A DNA stretch of 64,000 bases from Candidatus Gastranaerophilales bacterium (GCA_944325735.1 CALVBI010000003.1:211051-275050), one strand, 5' to 3'. Counted from the stretch's first letter, positions 37,618 to 48,092 are shown. The notes: generated by a model from the letters alone, not told the origin. Numbers and translations: made by a program.

Positions 37618-38801
37618 TATACCAAACCTATTGATTTATGTTTTTCATAAATACTCTCAGCCATTGCATCAAGTTTTTTGAAATCTTCTTCTGTCGGTTT
37701 TCCTTTTACTTGTAACGGTTCAATCAAATCAAGTTTTAAAGGAGCTAGAATTTGAGCAATCAAGTCAAATAATTTACCGCCCCAGCCATAAGATCCTAAA
37801 AGCGACGCAAACTTAGCTTTAGGCCTTAATACTGCTGCAAGATATGCAACATTAACAGCCATTGGGTGAGGACCAGCAAGAACCATTGAAGTTCCCATTA
37901 CAATTGTTGCAGCATCTACTAATGACATTGCAAGATCTCCTAAATCATCATCTACAATATCAAATTTGAATGTCTTAATTCCTTTTGCTTCTAATTTATC
38001 GCTTAAGTAATCAATCATTTCTTTTGTGCTTTCATACATTGAAACATAAGGCATTGTAACTAAATTTTTAGGAGCATCAGCAGTCCAGTCTGTATATAAA
38101 TCTAAAATAAAATCAGGTCTTTTATATACAGGTCCATGGCTTGGCAAAATCATATCAACATTCATATCTTTTACCATTTGAGTATATTTTTTACACATCA
38201 TTCTAAATGGCATCATAATTTCTGCATAATATCTTTTTGCACTATTTTCTAATTCTTTGCTTTCTTGAGCAAATACATCAGAGAATGTATAATGAGCACC
38301 TAAAAAGTCACAAGTACAAATTACATTGTCTTCTTTTATGTATGTAAACATAGTATCAGGCCAGTGAACTCCCGGAGCAAAAATAAATTTAAGAGTTTTA
38401 TCACCTAAAGATACTTCTTCTCCATCTGTAATCACTTGAATTTTTTCAGCTGGGACATGCAACATTGATTTTATATTTTCTGCAACTTTTGGATTTGTTA
38501 ACACAACAGCATTTGGATATTTTTCCAACAATGCAGGGATTGAGCCAGAATGGTCTTGTTCTCCGTGATTTGCAACAATATAATCTACTTTTCCAACTTG
38601 ATTATCCGCTAATCTTTTTAAATATTCTTTTGTTTTTGGTGGATACATAGTATCAATAATTGCAGTTTTTTCAGAACCTTTTACAAGATATGAATTATAG
38701 CTTGTACCATGTTCTAATGGGATTAATTCATCAAAAATTCTTCTATCACAGTCATTCAAACCGCAATAAAAAATATTGTTTTTAATTTCTTGGAATTTCA
38801 T
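37617..38801 (-). CDS. Flavodiiron protein (FprA family)
   Basis: Flavodiiron proteins reduce O2 to water (or NO to N2O) in anaerobes. The 394 residues have the beta-lactamase-like diiron domain with NHGEQDHSGS (H-x-E-x-D-H ligands), APGVHWPDTMF, CDFLGAHYTFSD and PSHGPVYK, then a flavodoxin domain (YVSMYESTKEMIDYL and GSYGWGGKLFDLIA). No rubredoxin is fused; a separate rubredoxin is in the same operon and is the likely electron donor. It is the last gene of the minus-strand PerR-rubredoxin-rubrerythrin run. Confidence 0.93.
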   Translation of the reverse strand: MKFQEIKNNIFYCGLNDCDRRIFDELIPLEHGTSYNSYLVKGSEKTAIIDTMYPPKTKEYLKRLADNQVGKVDYIVANHGEQDHSGSIPALLEKYPNAVVLTNPKVAENIKSMLHVPAEKIQVITDGEEVSLGDKTLKFIFAPGVHWPDTMFTYIKEDNVICTCDFLGAHYTFSDVFAQESKELENSAKRYYAEIMMPFRMMCKKYTQMVKDMNVDMILPSHGPVYKRPDFILDLYTDWTADAPKNLVTMPYVSMYESTKEMIDYLSDKLEAKGIKTFKFDIVDDDLGDLAMSLVDAATIVMGTSMVLAGPHPMAVNVAYLAAVLRPKAKFASLLGSYGWGGKLFDLIAQILAPLKLDLIEPLQVKGKPTEEDFKKLDAMAESIYEKHKSIGLV

Positions 38802-38820
38802 TTTGTATATTTCTCCTTAA

Positions 38821-39363
38821 CTATTCGTTCGGCTTTTTATAAAAAAATACTTCTTCTTTTAAACATAAAGGGCAATATTCAGGTTCATCTTTTTGGACAA
38901 ATACAGCACCACATGTACTGCAAGTCCAATTGTAAGTACCATCGCTATTAGGTTCGGGCTTATCTTCCAATTTCCAGATCATTTTTTTCAATCTGTCATA
39001 ATGGATTTTTTCGATATTAGCAATATTTTCCAAAAGACCTGCAATATGATCGAAACCTTCCTCTTTTGCCTCTTTTGCAAATGCTTCATATAAGCCTTCA
39101 ATTTCATCTTTTTCTTGACTTAGAGCATTTTTTACACAAGTTATAAGACTAGGGAAAGTTCCTTTATTAACTTTTAACCATTTATACCAAAGTTTTGAAT
39201 GTTCTTTTTCATGCTCAGCAAAACGGGCAAATAGATGACTTACATCTTCATACCCTTGTTTTTGAGCAACCAAAGCATAAATATCATATTCCATACGACG
39301 TTTTGAAGTAATTTCAAATGCCTTTTGTAAATTTTTTATAGTTTTTGAACCTTTAAGTGACAA
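38821..39363 (-). CDS. Rubrerythrin-like protein with missing iron ligands
   Basis: The 180-residue paralogue has a ferritin-like domain and a C-terminal rubredoxin domain (CSTCGAVF...CPLC). By alignment to the canonical rubrerythrin next door, the first ligand Glu (AFAGES) is replaced by Thr (AFEITSK, Thr19), and the Glu/Asp of the third helix (TDMY) is Gly (EGLY). The Glu52-xx-His55, the Glu in DEIEG and Glu-xx-His in IEKIH remain. The diiron site may be altered or lost, so it may have become a different electron carrier. It starts with TTG at 39363 after GAGGG and is followed by the flavodiiron gene after 19 bases. Confidence 0.85.
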   Translation of the reverse strand: MSLKGSKTIKNLQKAFEITSKRRMEYDIYALVAQKQGYEDVSHLFARFAEHEKEHSKLWYKWLKVNKGTFPSLITCVKNALSQEKDEIEGLYEAFAKEAKEEGFDHIAGLLENIANIEKIHYDRLKKMIWKLEDKPEPNSDGTYNWTCSTCGAVFVQKDEPEYCPLCLKEEVFFYKKPNE

Positions 39364-39397
39364 TATTTTTCCCTCACTTTTTATACTTGTAGAATTT

Positions 39398-39940
39398 TTA
39401 ATAATTTTTAGCTTTTAAATAAAAATAAGCTTGAGGATGTTTACATACTGGACATAATTGAGGAGCCTTTTCTCCTTCATGAACATGTCCGCAATTTGAA
39501 CATTCCCATATTACTTTTTCTGATTTTTCAAAAACAGTATTATTTTTTACAGCATCAAGTAAAGTTCTATACCTTTGTTCATGTTCCTTTTCAATTCTGC
39601 CAACCATTTCAAACAAAGCTGCTAAAGTTTCAAAACCTTCTTCTTTAGCTTCTTTTGCAAAAGTTGCATACATATCGGTCCACTCGTAATTTTCACCATT
39701 TGCTGCATCTTCTAAATTTATTATTGTTTCAGGAATTTTATCCCCATGCAAAGCTTTAAACCATATTTTTGCATGTTCTTTCTCATTATTAGCAGTCTCT
39801 TCAAATATTTTAGCTATTTGGACAAAACCTTCTTTTTTAGCTTGAGAAGCATAATAAGTATATTTATTTCTGGCTTGAGATTCTCCTGCAAAAGCTGTCC
39901 ATAAATTTTTTTCAGTTTTTGTACCTTTTAAATCAGCCAT
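39398..39940 (-). CDS. rbr: Rubrerythrin (peroxidase)
   Basis: Rubrerythrin reduces hydrogen peroxide in anaerobes. The 180 residues have the conserved helices [12 protein letters not shown] (Glu20), [11 protein letters not shown] (Glu53, His56), [19 protein letters not shown] and IEKEHEQRY, plus a C-terminal rubredoxin domain ([10 protein letters not shown]...CPVCKHPQA). All usual ligands are present, with Asp at one position that is Glu in Desulfovibrio. The ATG follows AAAGGA. It lies in the operon regulator-rubredoxin-rbr-rbr2-flavodiiron. Confidence 0.95.
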   Translation of the reverse strand: MADLKGTKTEKNLWTAFAGESQARNKYTYYASQAKKEGFVQIAKIFEETANNEKEHAKIWFKALHGDKIPETIINLEDAANGENYEWTDMYATFAKEAKEEGFETLAALFEMVGRIEKEHEQRYRTLLDAVKNNTVFEKSEKVIWECSNCGHVHEGEKAPQLCPVCKHPQAYFYLKAKNY

Positions 39941-39973
39941 AAAAAATTCCTTTCTTAATTTATTATAATACTA

Positions 39974-40111
39974 TTATTGTTTTTCAAACAAATCTTTGCC
40001 AACACCACAAAGAGGGCATACATAATCATCAGCTAAATCTTCAAATTTAACACCATCATTTTCTTCTGGATCATAAACATATCCGCATACTGTGCATAAA
40101 TATTTTTCCAT
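39974..40111 (-). CDS. Rubredoxin
   Basis: This short gene encodes 45 residues. It has the two rubredoxin CxxC pairs, [16 protein letters not shown] and [12 protein letters not shown], and the DPEENDG loop. It is an FeS4 electron carrier that probably feeds rubrerythrin or the flavodiiron protein. ATG at 40111 follows AAGGAGAAG. It is between the regulator and rubrerythrin genes. Confidence 0.95.
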   Translation of the reverse strand: MEKYLCTVCGYVYDPEENDGVKFEDLADDYVCPLCGVGKDLFEKQ

Positions 40112-40147
40112 TTTACTTCTCCTTTTTCTTTTACTGTATACTATATT

Positions 40148-40540
40148 CTAATTATTTTCTTTTATTTTTTCTAAGCAATCCTTGCAAATTCCATTAAACA
40201 CGATATCATGTTTTTTTACAATGAATCCAGTCTCTTCTTCAGCCTTTCTAACAATATCTGGAGCCACATCAGAACTCACATCAAACACTCTCTTACAATT
40301 ATCACATATAAAATGATAATGTTCATGAATATTATGATCAAAATGAGATGAAGTTTCAAGTCCGTCAATTTTTTTAATAACACCATTATCAGCTAATTGA
40401 TTTAAGTTTCTATACAATGTTGCAAGGCTGATATTTGGTTCTTTTTCCTTTAAAATTGCATAAAGATATTCAGCTGTAGGATGAACAACATTTGACTTTA
40501 AAGTATCCAATATAACTTCTCTTTGTCTTGAGTAATTCAT
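40148..40540 (-). CDS. perR: Fur-family regulator, PerR-like
   Basis: The 130-residue protein has the winged helix of Fur proteins (SLATLYRNLNQLADNGVIKKI), the metal site HFDHNIHEHYHFICDNC and two Cys pairs (CDNC, CKDC) for structural zinc. The neighbours (rubrerythrins, rubredoxin, flavodiiron) and the box in front point to a peroxide-type (PerR) role rather than iron control. It is the first gene of the operon, and probably regulates itself. Confidence 0.88.
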   Translation of the reverse strand: MNYSRQREVILDTLKSNVVHPTAEYLYAILKEKEPNISLATLYRNLNQLADNGVIKKIDGLETSSHFDHNIHEHYHFICDNCKRVFDVSSDVAPDIVRKAEEETGFIVKKHDIVFNGICKDCLEKIKENN

Positions 40541-40555
40541 AGTTCTCCTTAAAAG

Positions 40556-40570
40556 TAATAATTATTCTCA
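40556..40570 (-). promoter_or_regulatory. Fur/PerR-type operator
   Basis: On the minus strand TGAGAATAATTATTA matches the 7-1-7 pattern TGATAATNATTATCA at 12 of 14 positions. It lies 16-30 bases before the regulator's ATG, in the gap to the divergent gene, so autoregulation is likely. Confidence 0.75.
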
Positions 40571-40663
40571 TTTTAAACATCTTTTTATTTTTTGTCAAGT
40601 TTTTTGCTTAATATAAATATATATTTAAAGCAATTTTATTATAGGTTTTGTTTTAATGAAGAT

Positions 40664-40936
40664 ATGGACAATAGTGTAAGTGTAAATAATAATATGAAAA
40701 ATCCGCCATTAAATGTCGGAATTCTCACTCCTCCTGACAGGTATAATAAGCCTGTTCTATACTCGCACGTCCAGGCATCGAATGATTTTAGCAGACTCAA
40801 TCATGATATATATACATCAATGAAAAATAGCGAAACTATAGAAAAAAGAAAAACTCCAAAATCTGTTTTCGTAGCACTTGGACTTGGATTTCTTGCACTT
40901 TGTTACCCTTTATTGAAAAAAATTATAAAAAAATAA
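40664..40936 (+). CDS. Small tail-anchored protein of unknown function
   Basis: Taken from the ATG at 40664 the product has 90 residues: an Asn/Pro-rich soluble part (NPPLNVGILTPPDRYNKP) and a C-terminal hydrophobic segment (VFVALGLGFLALCYPLLKK) that could anchor it in the membrane. The frame extends to a TTG at 40592 without a Shine-Dalgarno sequence. No family recognised. It diverges from the PerR-like gene. Confidence 0.6.
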   Translation: MDNSVSVNNNMKNPPLNVGILTPPDRYNKPVLYSHVQASNDFSRLNHDIYTSMKNSETIEKRKTPKSVFVALGLGFLALCYPLLKKIIKK

Positions 40937-41010
40937 ACCAGTTTACTATATAAAAATTTATTGTATCATGTTTTATATAGTTTATGTGTATTTGAAGAGA
41001 AGGGGATAAA

Positions 41011-43590
41011 ATGAAAAAAATTATATTCTTACTGATTACCATGTTATTTGCTAACATTGTAAATGCTGCAGATTTCAATGTTTATAAACTTGATAACGGG
41101 CAAACCGTTGTAATCCAAGAAGTAAAGACAAACCCGATTGTCACAATTGATACTTGGATAAAAACGGGTTCTATTAACGAAAACGATCAAAATAACGGAG
41201 TATCGCACTTTTTAGAACACTTATTCTTCAAAGGTTCAACAAATCACGCTCCTGGAGAATTTGATAAAATTTTAGAAACCAAAGGAGCTATTACAAATGC
41301 AGCAACAAGTAAAGATTTCACTCATTACTATGTAACAATCCCTTCCAAAGACTTTGATCTAGCCTTAGAAATGCATTCTGATATGCTGCTTAATCCACTT
41401 ATCCCAAGAAAAGAACTTGAGAAAGAAAGAAAAGTTGTAATTGAAGAAATTATGAAAGATGCAAATTCTCCAAATACACTCGTATATGACAATTTAGTTA
41501 ATATGCTATACACAACTCACCCATATAAAAGAAAAGTAATAGGAAAAGCTGGAATTATCAGCAAAATTCAAAGAGAAGAAATTCTAGACTACTATAACAA
41601 ATATTACAACCCTTCAAATATGGTAACAGTAATTGTAGGAGATGTAGACTCAGCTTCAGCAATAGAAAAAGTTAAATATGATTTTAACGCAGAATATAAA
41701 AAACCTATAAAAAACTCTTATCCAAAAGAAAAAATTCTAACCTCACAAGCAAAAAACATAGCCTACACTGACTCTCAATCAGGTTATATGCTAATCGGGT
41801 TTAGAGGAACTAAGATAAATGCCAAAGATTCATACGCTCTAGATGTTCTTGCAACAATCTTAGGCGATGGAAGATCTTCTGTTTTTTACCAAAACATAAA
41901 AGAACAAAAACAACTTGCATTTTCTATAGGAGCTGCAAATACAGGATTTAAAGATGATGGAATTTTCTATATTTCAGCAAACTTTACACCTGACAAATGC
42001 GAAAAATTAGAAAATGAAATATTTGAAGAAATTCAAAACATACAAAAGAAAGGCATATCTGAAGAACAATTACAATTAGCTAAAAATATAATTGAAAGAG
42101 ATACATACTATGAAAGAGAATCTATTTCAAATATAGCTAGTGAAATCGGTTACACATTCGTAACAACAGATGATATTAAATACTATGAAACTTACCTTGA
42201 TAATATAAAAAAGGTAACTGCACAAGATGTAAAAAGAGTTGCCAATAAATACTTAGGCAAAGAAAAAAGTGCTGTATCAATAGTTTTGCCTAATACGTCA
42301 AAAGAAGTTAAAATTTCAAACACAACACAAAAAATAGGAGAAGCTAAATTAATCAGCGAAAATAAAAATACTCAAAAATATGAACTTTCTAATGACGCAA
42401 CATTACTACTTACACCTAATAAAGTAAATGATATTGTAGCTATCACAATTTTCTCAAAAGGTGGTGAATTTACGGAGAAAATTCCTGGAACTGCTGATTT
42501 AACAGCATCTGTACTAACCAAAGGAACAAAAAAATATTCATCAATAGAACTTGCACAATTGCTTGAGGACAACGGAATTAAAATAGTTCCAGCAGCAAAA
42601 GCAGACAATTTTTCAATCACAGTACTTACAACAAAAAATGAATATGACAAAACGCTTGAAATCTTAGATGAAATAATTAATAATGCAACTCTTGATGATT
42701 ATGAAATAGAAAAATCAAGAACTGAAAAATTAAACGCAATCAAAAAAAGCAAAGATGTACCACTAAATATTGCAGTAGATAACTACAAAACTTTAATATT
42801 TGAAAATACTCCATACTCAAATTCAAATAAAGTTCTAGCAAAAACATTACCGCAAATAACTCAAGAGGATATAAAAAACTATTATAATCAAGCTTTTGCA
42901 CCTCAAAACATTGTAATTTCAATAAACGGAAATGTTGACAAAGAAAAAACAATTAATGAATTTACTAAAATTTTCAACAACAAAAAAGGTGAAAAGTTTG
43001 ACTATTCAAAATTTTCAATACCAAAACTTACACAACAAAAAACATCAACAGCTAAAGTAAAAGACTTAAAAACAGACTGGATTATAATGGGCTGGCAGAC
43101 AGCAGGAGTTTTAGAACGCAAAGACTACGCAACATTACAAGTAATAGATTCTTTGCTAGGATCTGGCATGAGTTCAAGACTATTCAAAAATCTTAGAGAT
43201 AAAGACGGTCTTGCTTACCAACTCGGCTCTCAATACTCTCCAAATGTTCTGAAAGGATCATTCATTGTCTATATTGGAACAAATCCTGAAAACCTTGACT
43301 ATGCACAAAAAAGATTAAAAGAAGAAGTCTTTAGATTAAAAACAGAATTTGTAGGTTCTAAAGAATTGCAAGAAGCAAAAGACAAATTATTAGGACATTA
43401 CATTATAGGTCAAGAAACAAACTTAGATAAAGCAATAACAATAGGCTGGTTCGAAGCATCTGGCAGAGGGTACAAATTTGACGACCAATATGCACAATTA
43501 ATAAACAGTGTTACAGAATCTGATATTATAGAAGTTGCAAATAAATATTTCAATAACAATTACGTTTTATCAATAGTAAAACCGCAATAA
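41011..43590 (+). CDS. M16 (pitrilysin) family zinc protease, two-domain, secreted
   Basis: The 859-residue protein has a signal peptide (IIFLLITMLFANIVNA) and two M16 halves. The first has the zinc motif HFLEH (residues 66-70) with VVIEEIMKDANSP as the third-ligand region. The second half (from about residue 450) lacks HxxEH, ends with SGMSSRLFKNLRDKDGLAYQLG and is the usual inactive partner. The family degrades peptides in the periplasm. The ATG follows GAAGGGGAT. A bidirectional hairpin ends it. Confidence 0.92.
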   Translation: MKKIIFLLITMLFANIVNAADFNVYKLDNGQTVVIQEVKTNPIVTIDTWIKTGSINENDQNNGVSHFLEHLFFKGSTNHAPGEFDKILETKGAITNAATSKDFTHYYVTIPSKDFDLALEMHSDMLLNPLIPRKELEKERKVVIEEIMKDANSPNTLVYDNLVNMLYTTHPYKRKVIGKAGIISKIQREEILDYYNKYYNPSNMVTVIVGDVDSASAIEKVKYDFNAEYKKPIKNSYPKEKILTSQAKNIAYTDSQSGYMLIGFRGTKINAKDSYALDVLATILGDGRSSVFYQNIKEQKQLAFSIGAANTGFKDDGIFYISANFTPDKCEKLENEIFEEIQNIQKKGISEEQLQLAKNIIERDTYYERESISNIASEIGYTFVTTDDIKYYETYLDNIKKVTAQDVKRVANKYLGKEKSAVSIVLPNTSKEVKISNTTQKIGEAKLISENKNTQKYELSNDATLLLTPNKVNDIVAITIFSKGGEFTEKIPGTADLTASVLTKGTKKYSSIELAQLLEDNGIKIVPAAKADNFSITVLTTKNEYDKTLEILDEIINNATLDDYEIEKSRTEKLNAIKKSKDVPLNIAVDNYKTLIFENTPYSNSNKVLAKTLPQITQEDIKNYYNQAFAPQNIVISINGNVDKEKTINEFTKIFNNKKGEKFDYSKFSIPKLTQQKTSTAKVKDLKTDWIIMGWQTAGVLERKDYATLQVIDSLLGSGMSSRLFKNLRDKDGLAYQLGSQYSPNVLKGSFIVYIGTNPENLDYAQKRLKEEVFRLKTEFVGSKELQEAKDKLLGHYIIGQETNLDKAITIGWFEASGRGYKFDDQYAQLINSVTESDIIEVANKYFNNNYVLSIVKPQ

Positions 43591-43607
43591 ATAATAATTA
43601 GAATAAT

Positions 43608-43638
43608 AAAAAAGAGAACTTTAGAAGTTCTCTTTTTT
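43608..43638. terminator. Bidirectional intrinsic terminator
   Basis: AAAAAAGAGAACTT and its complement form a 14-bp stem with a 3-base loop, between the convergent M16 gene and the next minus-strand gene. Confidence 0.9.
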
Positions 43639-43640
43639 AT

Positions 43641-44282
43641 TTACCAATTATTTCTTGTCAGAGTCTGCTTTGCGTGCCTATCATACATTTTATCTTTATA
43701 CCAAGCGCCTTTGAAAGACTTATCATCATTATACATATATTGCATATCATGAGAAATAAAATATATTGCACTGACTAAAGTTCCATTAGCTCGATACTGC
43801 CTTGACATATAAGGAAAATTTGGATAATTCTCAGAAAACTTATCAATATATCTTAATTTTCCCATAGCATCATAATAATACACAGTTCTCATATCATCTT
43901 TATACTGAATAGCGTAACTTATTAACAAATTATTTTTGTAAAAAAATCCACAAAGATTTTCTGTATCAGTTTCTTTTACACCATTTTTAACAAGCATATA
44001 ATGTCTTTTATAATCTTTATCTTTCAAAAAATCCTGATATTCTGACTTGAACTCTTTTTTATTATATTTATATATAGTATTTTCATCAAAAAGTTCTTTT
44101 TGATACTTATCAATCACAGCATCTCTTTCAACTTGAGAAATATCTAACCAGTCAAAAACCAAATTCCCAGTAAGCACAATTTCAGATGGAATATTTTCTA
44201 TTTTTTTAATCGGTTCTATATCTGCTGATAATGCAGCTTTCCCCAACATTAAAAAACATAATAATACTATAAATTTTTTCAT
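43641..44282 (-). CDS. Secreted protein of unknown function
   Basis: The 213 residues start with a signal peptide (KFIVLLCFLMLGKAALSA). The rest is rich in Tyr, Asp and Lys. Strand-like stretches such as YYYDAMGKLRYIDKF and RANGTLVSAIYF resemble MORN/YD-like repeats but are too few to assign. The ATG follows AAAGGGG. It is probably a periplasmic or surface protein. No family recognised. Confidence 0.75.
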   Translation of the reverse strand: MKKFIVLLCFLMLGKAALSADIEPIKKIENIPSEIVLTGNLVFDWLDISQVERDAVIDKYQKELFDENTIYKYNKKEFKSEYQDFLKDKDYKRHYMLVKNGVKETDTENLCGFFYKNNLLISYAIQYKDDMRTVYYYDAMGKLRYIDKFSENYPNFPYMSRQYRANGTLVSAIYFISHDMQYMYNDDKSFKGAWYKDKMYDRHAKQTLTRNNW

Positions 44283-44660
44283 ATATACCCCTTTAATTAA
44301 TACATCATAATATGAAAAGTTATTATGTCCAGACTTGACACTAAAACATCGGTATAATCAAGCTTTTCATATAATAAAATCAAGGCTTTAACATAATGTA
44401 ACAAAATTTTAACATATTTTTTTAAATTAAGCGATATTTTCTTGACGATAAAAATTGATGTATTATGATTAAGTAACATGGTAAATTTAAGTTAGGTGTA
44501 CTATGCCTAAATTGAATTTAAACATAAAAGTTCATTAAGCTGAAGTTCAGTAAAATGAAAGGTTTACAGCCTCAAGTTAGATTTTTTAATTGTAATAAAA
44601 ATTTCCAAAGAAATAAATACAATTTTTTATATAGTACGTACACATAGACGAGGTGAATTA
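44283..44660 (+). other. 378-base gap: rpoB promoter and leader
   Basis: The gap contains a promoter (44442-44469) and a leader of about 185 bases before rpoB. Inside the leader, AATTTAAGTTAGG pairs with CCTAAATTGAATT (13 positions, one mismatch, one G-U pair) around 44480-44515, a stem of unknown role. No rplL or other ribosomal gene is present. I see no other gene. Confidence 0.6.
44442..44469 (+). promoter_or_regulatory. Promoter of the rpoB operon
   Basis: TTGACG (44442-44447) and TATGAT (44464-44469) are spaced by 16 bases, ahead of a leader of about 185 bases. Confidence 0.7.
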
Positions 44661-47600
44661 ATGTCTAACACAAAATATGCAGAAAGAGTAACTCCAATGG
44701 GTATTCCACATACTCGCTTGGATGATTTACCAGACCTTATTGAAGTGCAAAAAAAATCGTTTGAATGGTTTTTAAAAGAAGGTTTGAAAGAAGAATTACT
44801 ATCTTTTTCTCCTATTAAAGACTATACAGGCAGATTAGAATTACACTTCTTACCAAACTATACTTTCGACAACGCAAAGTATACAATTGAAGAAGCAAGA
44901 ATCCATGACGCAACATATGCAAAACAATTACGCGTAATGGTAAGATTAGTAAACCGTGACAGCGGTGAAATCAAAGAACAAGAAGTATACATCGGCGATA
45001 TTCCTACAATGACAGACAAAGGTACTTTCATTGTAAATGGTGCTGAACGTGTAATCGTTTCACAAATCGTTCGTTCTCCTGGTGTTTACTTCAAACGTGA
45101 AATTTCTCCAGCTGGAAAACGTTTATATAACGCAACTATGATCCCTAACCGTGGAGCTTGGTTGAAAATAGAAACTGATTCTAACGATATTATTTACGTT
45201 AAAATCGATAAAAACAGAAAAATCTTAGCTACAACATTATTAAAAGCTATGGGTATCACAGTTTCTGAAATGGAAACTTTATTCACTCACTTTGAATTCT
45301 TGAAGAAAACATTGGATAAAGACACAGCAGAAACAACAGATGATGCATTAATTGAAGTATATAAAAAATTAAGACCTGGCGATCCTGCATCAGCAGCAGG
45401 CGGACGTTCAATATTAGAAGCTCGTTTCTTTGATGAAAAGAAATACGATATTGGTCGTGTAGGTCGTTATAAATTAAATAAAAAATTAAACTTAAATATT
45501 CCTAAAAACCAAAGAACATTAACAGTTCAAGATATCGTTGCATCAATCGAATACTTAATCAATTTAACATATGATGAAGGAACAGTTGATGATATTGACC
45601 ACTTAGGAAACAGAAGAATCAGATCTGTAGGTGAATTGTTACAAAACCAATTCAGAGTAGGTTTATCAAGAATCGAAAGAATTGTAAAAGAAAGAATGAC
45701 TCTACAAGATTCTGAAACACTTACTCCGTTGAACTTATTGAACACTAAACCATTAGTTGCTTCATTAAAAGAATTCTTCGGATCATCACAATTATCACAG
45801 TTCATGGACCAAATTAACCCACTAGCTGAATTAACTCACAAAAGACGTATTTCAGCATTAGGACCTGGCGGTTTGATGAGAGAACGTGCAGGATTCGCTG
45901 TTCGTGATATTCACCCATCACACTACGGACGTATTTGTCCTATTGAAACACCAGAAGGTCCAAACGCAGGTTTGATCGGTTCATTAGCTACACACGCAAA
46001 AGTAAATGATTACGGTTTCGTAGAAGCTCCATTCTTTGTAGTTAAAGACGGAAAAGTAACAGACGAAGTAGTTTATATGACAGCAGACGAAGACGAAGAA
46101 TTCCGTTGCGCTCCTGCTGACGTTCAACTAAACCCAGATGGCACATTCAAAGATGAATATGTACCGGTTCGTTACAGATCTGAATTTACAATGGATCAAT
46201 CAAGCAAAGTCGACTTTGTTGGTGTATCACCAATCCAAATCATTTCAGTTGCGACATCATTAATCCCATTCATCGAACACGACGATGCTAACCGTGCATT
46301 GATGGGATCAAACATGCAACGTCAATCAGTACCTCTTTTAATTACTCAAAGACCGGTTGTTGGTACAGGTATGGAAAAAAGAGCTGCTAAAGACTCTGGA
46401 ATGGTAGTTGTTTCTGATTGCGACGGTGTAGTTGAAAGAGTAGTCGGTGAAGAAATTATTATCCGCGACATTCACAACAAACCACACGTACATACATTAA
46501 TGAAATATGTAAGAAGTAACCAAGATACTTGTATCAACCAAAAACCTTTAGTTCACGAAGGTGATAAAGTAAAAGAAGGCGATGTAATTGCCGATGGTGC
46601 TTCTACTAACTGCGGAGAACTTTCATTAGGTAAAAACGTAATTGTAGCGTATATGCCTTGGGAAGGTTATAACTACGAAGATGCTATCTTGTTATCAGAA
46701 AGATGCGTTCACGATGACATCTTCACATCAGTTCACATTGAAAAATTAGAAATAGATGCACGTCAAACAAAACTTGGACCTGAAGAAATTACACGTGAAA
46801 TTCCAAACGTTTCAGAAGATGCTTTGAGACACTTAGATGAACGTGGTATTGTTCGTATCGGTGCAAGAGTTTATGCAGATGATATATTGGTAGGTAAAGT
46901 TACTCCAAAAGGTGAATCTGAACACCCACCAGAAGAAAAACTTCTACGTGCAATCTTCGCTGAAAAAGCAAGAGATGTAAAAGATAACTCATTAAGAGTT
47001 CCTCACGGAGAAGGCGGTAGAGTACTTGACGTAAAAGTATTCGACAGAGAAAAAGGAGATGAATTACCACCTGGAGCTAATACAGTTATCAGAGTATACA
47101 TCGCACAAAAACGTAAAGTTTCTGTAGGTGACAAACTTTCTGGACGTCACGGTAACAAAGGTATCGTATCTAGAATATTACCAAAAGAAGATATGCCATT
47201 CTTACCAGACGGAACTCCAGTAGATATCGTATTGAACCCACTAGGTGTACCTTCTCGTATGAACGTTGGTCAAACTTATGAATTATTATTAGGTTTGGCA
47301 GCATACTTGACAGGTAACTATTATGAAACACCATCTTTCGACGAAAGATACGGTGATAACCAATCAGAAAGAGCAACTAAAGCAGAATTACTAAAAGGTA
47401 TTAAAGAATCAGGTTGCGATTGGGTAAATGAAGATGGTAAAGTAAGACTTATCGACGGTAGAACAGGTGAACAATTCGATGAACCTGTAGCTGTAGGTCT
47501 TTCATATATCCTTAAACTTGTCCACTTAGTAGACGACAAAATTCACGCTCGTTCTACTGGTCCATACTCACTTGTTACACAACAACCACTTGGCGGTAAA

Positions 47601-47978
47601 GCTCAATTTGGTGGTCAAAGATTCGGTGAAATGGAAGTTTGGGCATTAGAAGCATATGGTGCAGCATATACTCTACAAGAAATGTTAACAATCAAATCCG
47701 ATGATGTTAACGGTAGAAATAGAGCCTATGAAGCAATCGTAAAAGGTGACAACATTCCAAGACCGGGTATTCCTGAATCATTCAAAGTACTTGTAAGAGA
47801 ATTACAAAGTATCGGTTTGGATATTACGGTAGCGAAAAAAGACGGTCAAGAAGTAGACTTAATGACTGATATGGATGATTTAAGAAAATCAGCTCCAAGA
47901 AGAGTTTTATCAGATATGGATTCTGAGTTGTTAAATATCAACTTCTTTGAAACACCGACTACATTCGGAGACTTATAG
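44661..47978 (+). CDS. rpoB: RNA polymerase beta subunit
   Basis: The 1105 residues have all core blocks: [21 protein letters not shown], the rifampicin region ([31 protein letters not shown]), [30 protein letters not shown] and the C-terminal [23 protein letters not shown]. The length fits the cyanobacterial lineage (E. coli has 1342). ATG follows GAGGTGA. It leads the rpoB-rpoC1-rpoC2 operon. Confidence 0.98.
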   Translation: MSNTKYAERVTPMGIPHTRLDDLPDLIEVQKKSFEWFLKEGLKEELLSFSPIKDYTGRLELHFLPNYTFDNAKYTIEEARIHDATYAKQLRVMVRLVNRDSGEIKEQEVYIGDIPTMTDKGTFIVNGAERVIVSQIVRSPGVYFKREISPAGKRLYNATMIPNRGAWLKIETDSNDIIYVKIDKNRKILATTLLKAMGITVSEMETLFTHFEFLKKTLDKDTAETTDDALIEVYKKLRPGDPASAAGGRSILEARFFDEKKYDIGRVGRYKLNKKLNLNIPKNQRTLTVQDIVASIEYLINLTYDEGTVDDIDHLGNRRIRSVGELLQNQFRVGLSRIERIVKERMTLQDSETLTPLNLLNTKPLVASLKEFFGSSQLSQFMDQINPLAELTHKRRISALGPGGLMRERAGFAVRDIHPSHYGRICPIETPEGPNAGLIGSLATHAKVNDYGFVEAPFFVVKDGKVTDEVVYMTADEDEEFRCAPADVQLNPDGTFKDEYVPVRYRSEFTMDQSSKVDFVGVSPIQIISVATSLIPFIEHDDANRALMGSNMQRQSVPLLITQRPVVGTGMEKRAAKDSGMVVVSDCDGVVERVVGEEIIIRDIHNKPHVHTLMKYVRSNQDTCINQKPLVHEGDKVKEGDVIADGASTNCGELSLGKNVIVAYMPWEGYNYEDAILLSERCVHDDIFTSVHIEKLEIDARQTKLGPEEITREIPNVSEDALRHLDERGIVRIGARVYADDILVGKVTPKGESEHPPEEKLLRAIFAEKARDVKDNSLRVPHGEGGRVLDVKVFDREKGDELPPGANTVIRVYIAQKRKVSVGDKLSGRHGNKGIVSRILPKEDMPFLPDGTPVDIVLNPLGVPSRMNVGQTYELLLGLAAYLTGNYYETPSFDERYGDNQSERATKAELLKGIKESGCDWVNEDGKVRLIDGRTGEQFDEPVAVGLSYILKLVHLVDDKIHARSTGPYSLVTQQPLGGKAQFGGQRFGEMEVWALEAYGAAYTLQEMLTIKSDDVNGRNRAYEAIVKGDNIPRPGIPESFKVLVRELQSIGLDITVAKKDGQEVDLMTDMDDLRKSAPRRVLSDMDSELLNINFFETPTTFGDL

Positions 47979-47986
47979 AAAGCTCA

Positions 47987-48061
47987 GAAGGCAAGAGGGC
48001 AAGATGTCAAACTAATAATTGAAAATAGCCTGCCCTCCTGACTTCCTGACATCCGAACTTC
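47987..48061. repeat. Octamer-repeat element with inverted arms between rpoB and rpoC1
   Basis: The left arm is three 8-base units GAAGGCAA, GAGGGCAA, GATGTCAA (47987-48010). An AT-rich spacer follows. The right arm is four units on the plus strand, CTGCCCTC, CTGACTTC, CTGACATC, CGAACTTC (48030-48061); read on the minus strand these are GAAGTTCG, GATGTCAG, GAAGTCAG, GAGGGCAG. Seven-base complements GAGGGCA/TGCCCTC and GATGTCA/TGACATC are arranged in an interleaved order that suits a pseudoknot rather than a single hairpin. It is unusually GC-rich for an intergenic region here. Confidence 0.75.
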
Positions 48062-48092
48062 TTAAAAACTAACAATACAAAAGGAGATATAA

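Noticed and set aside
44335-44358. TTGACA and TATAAT near the rpoB region
   Set aside because: The spacer is only 12 bases, too short for a sigma-70 promoter; the pair at 44442-44469 is better.
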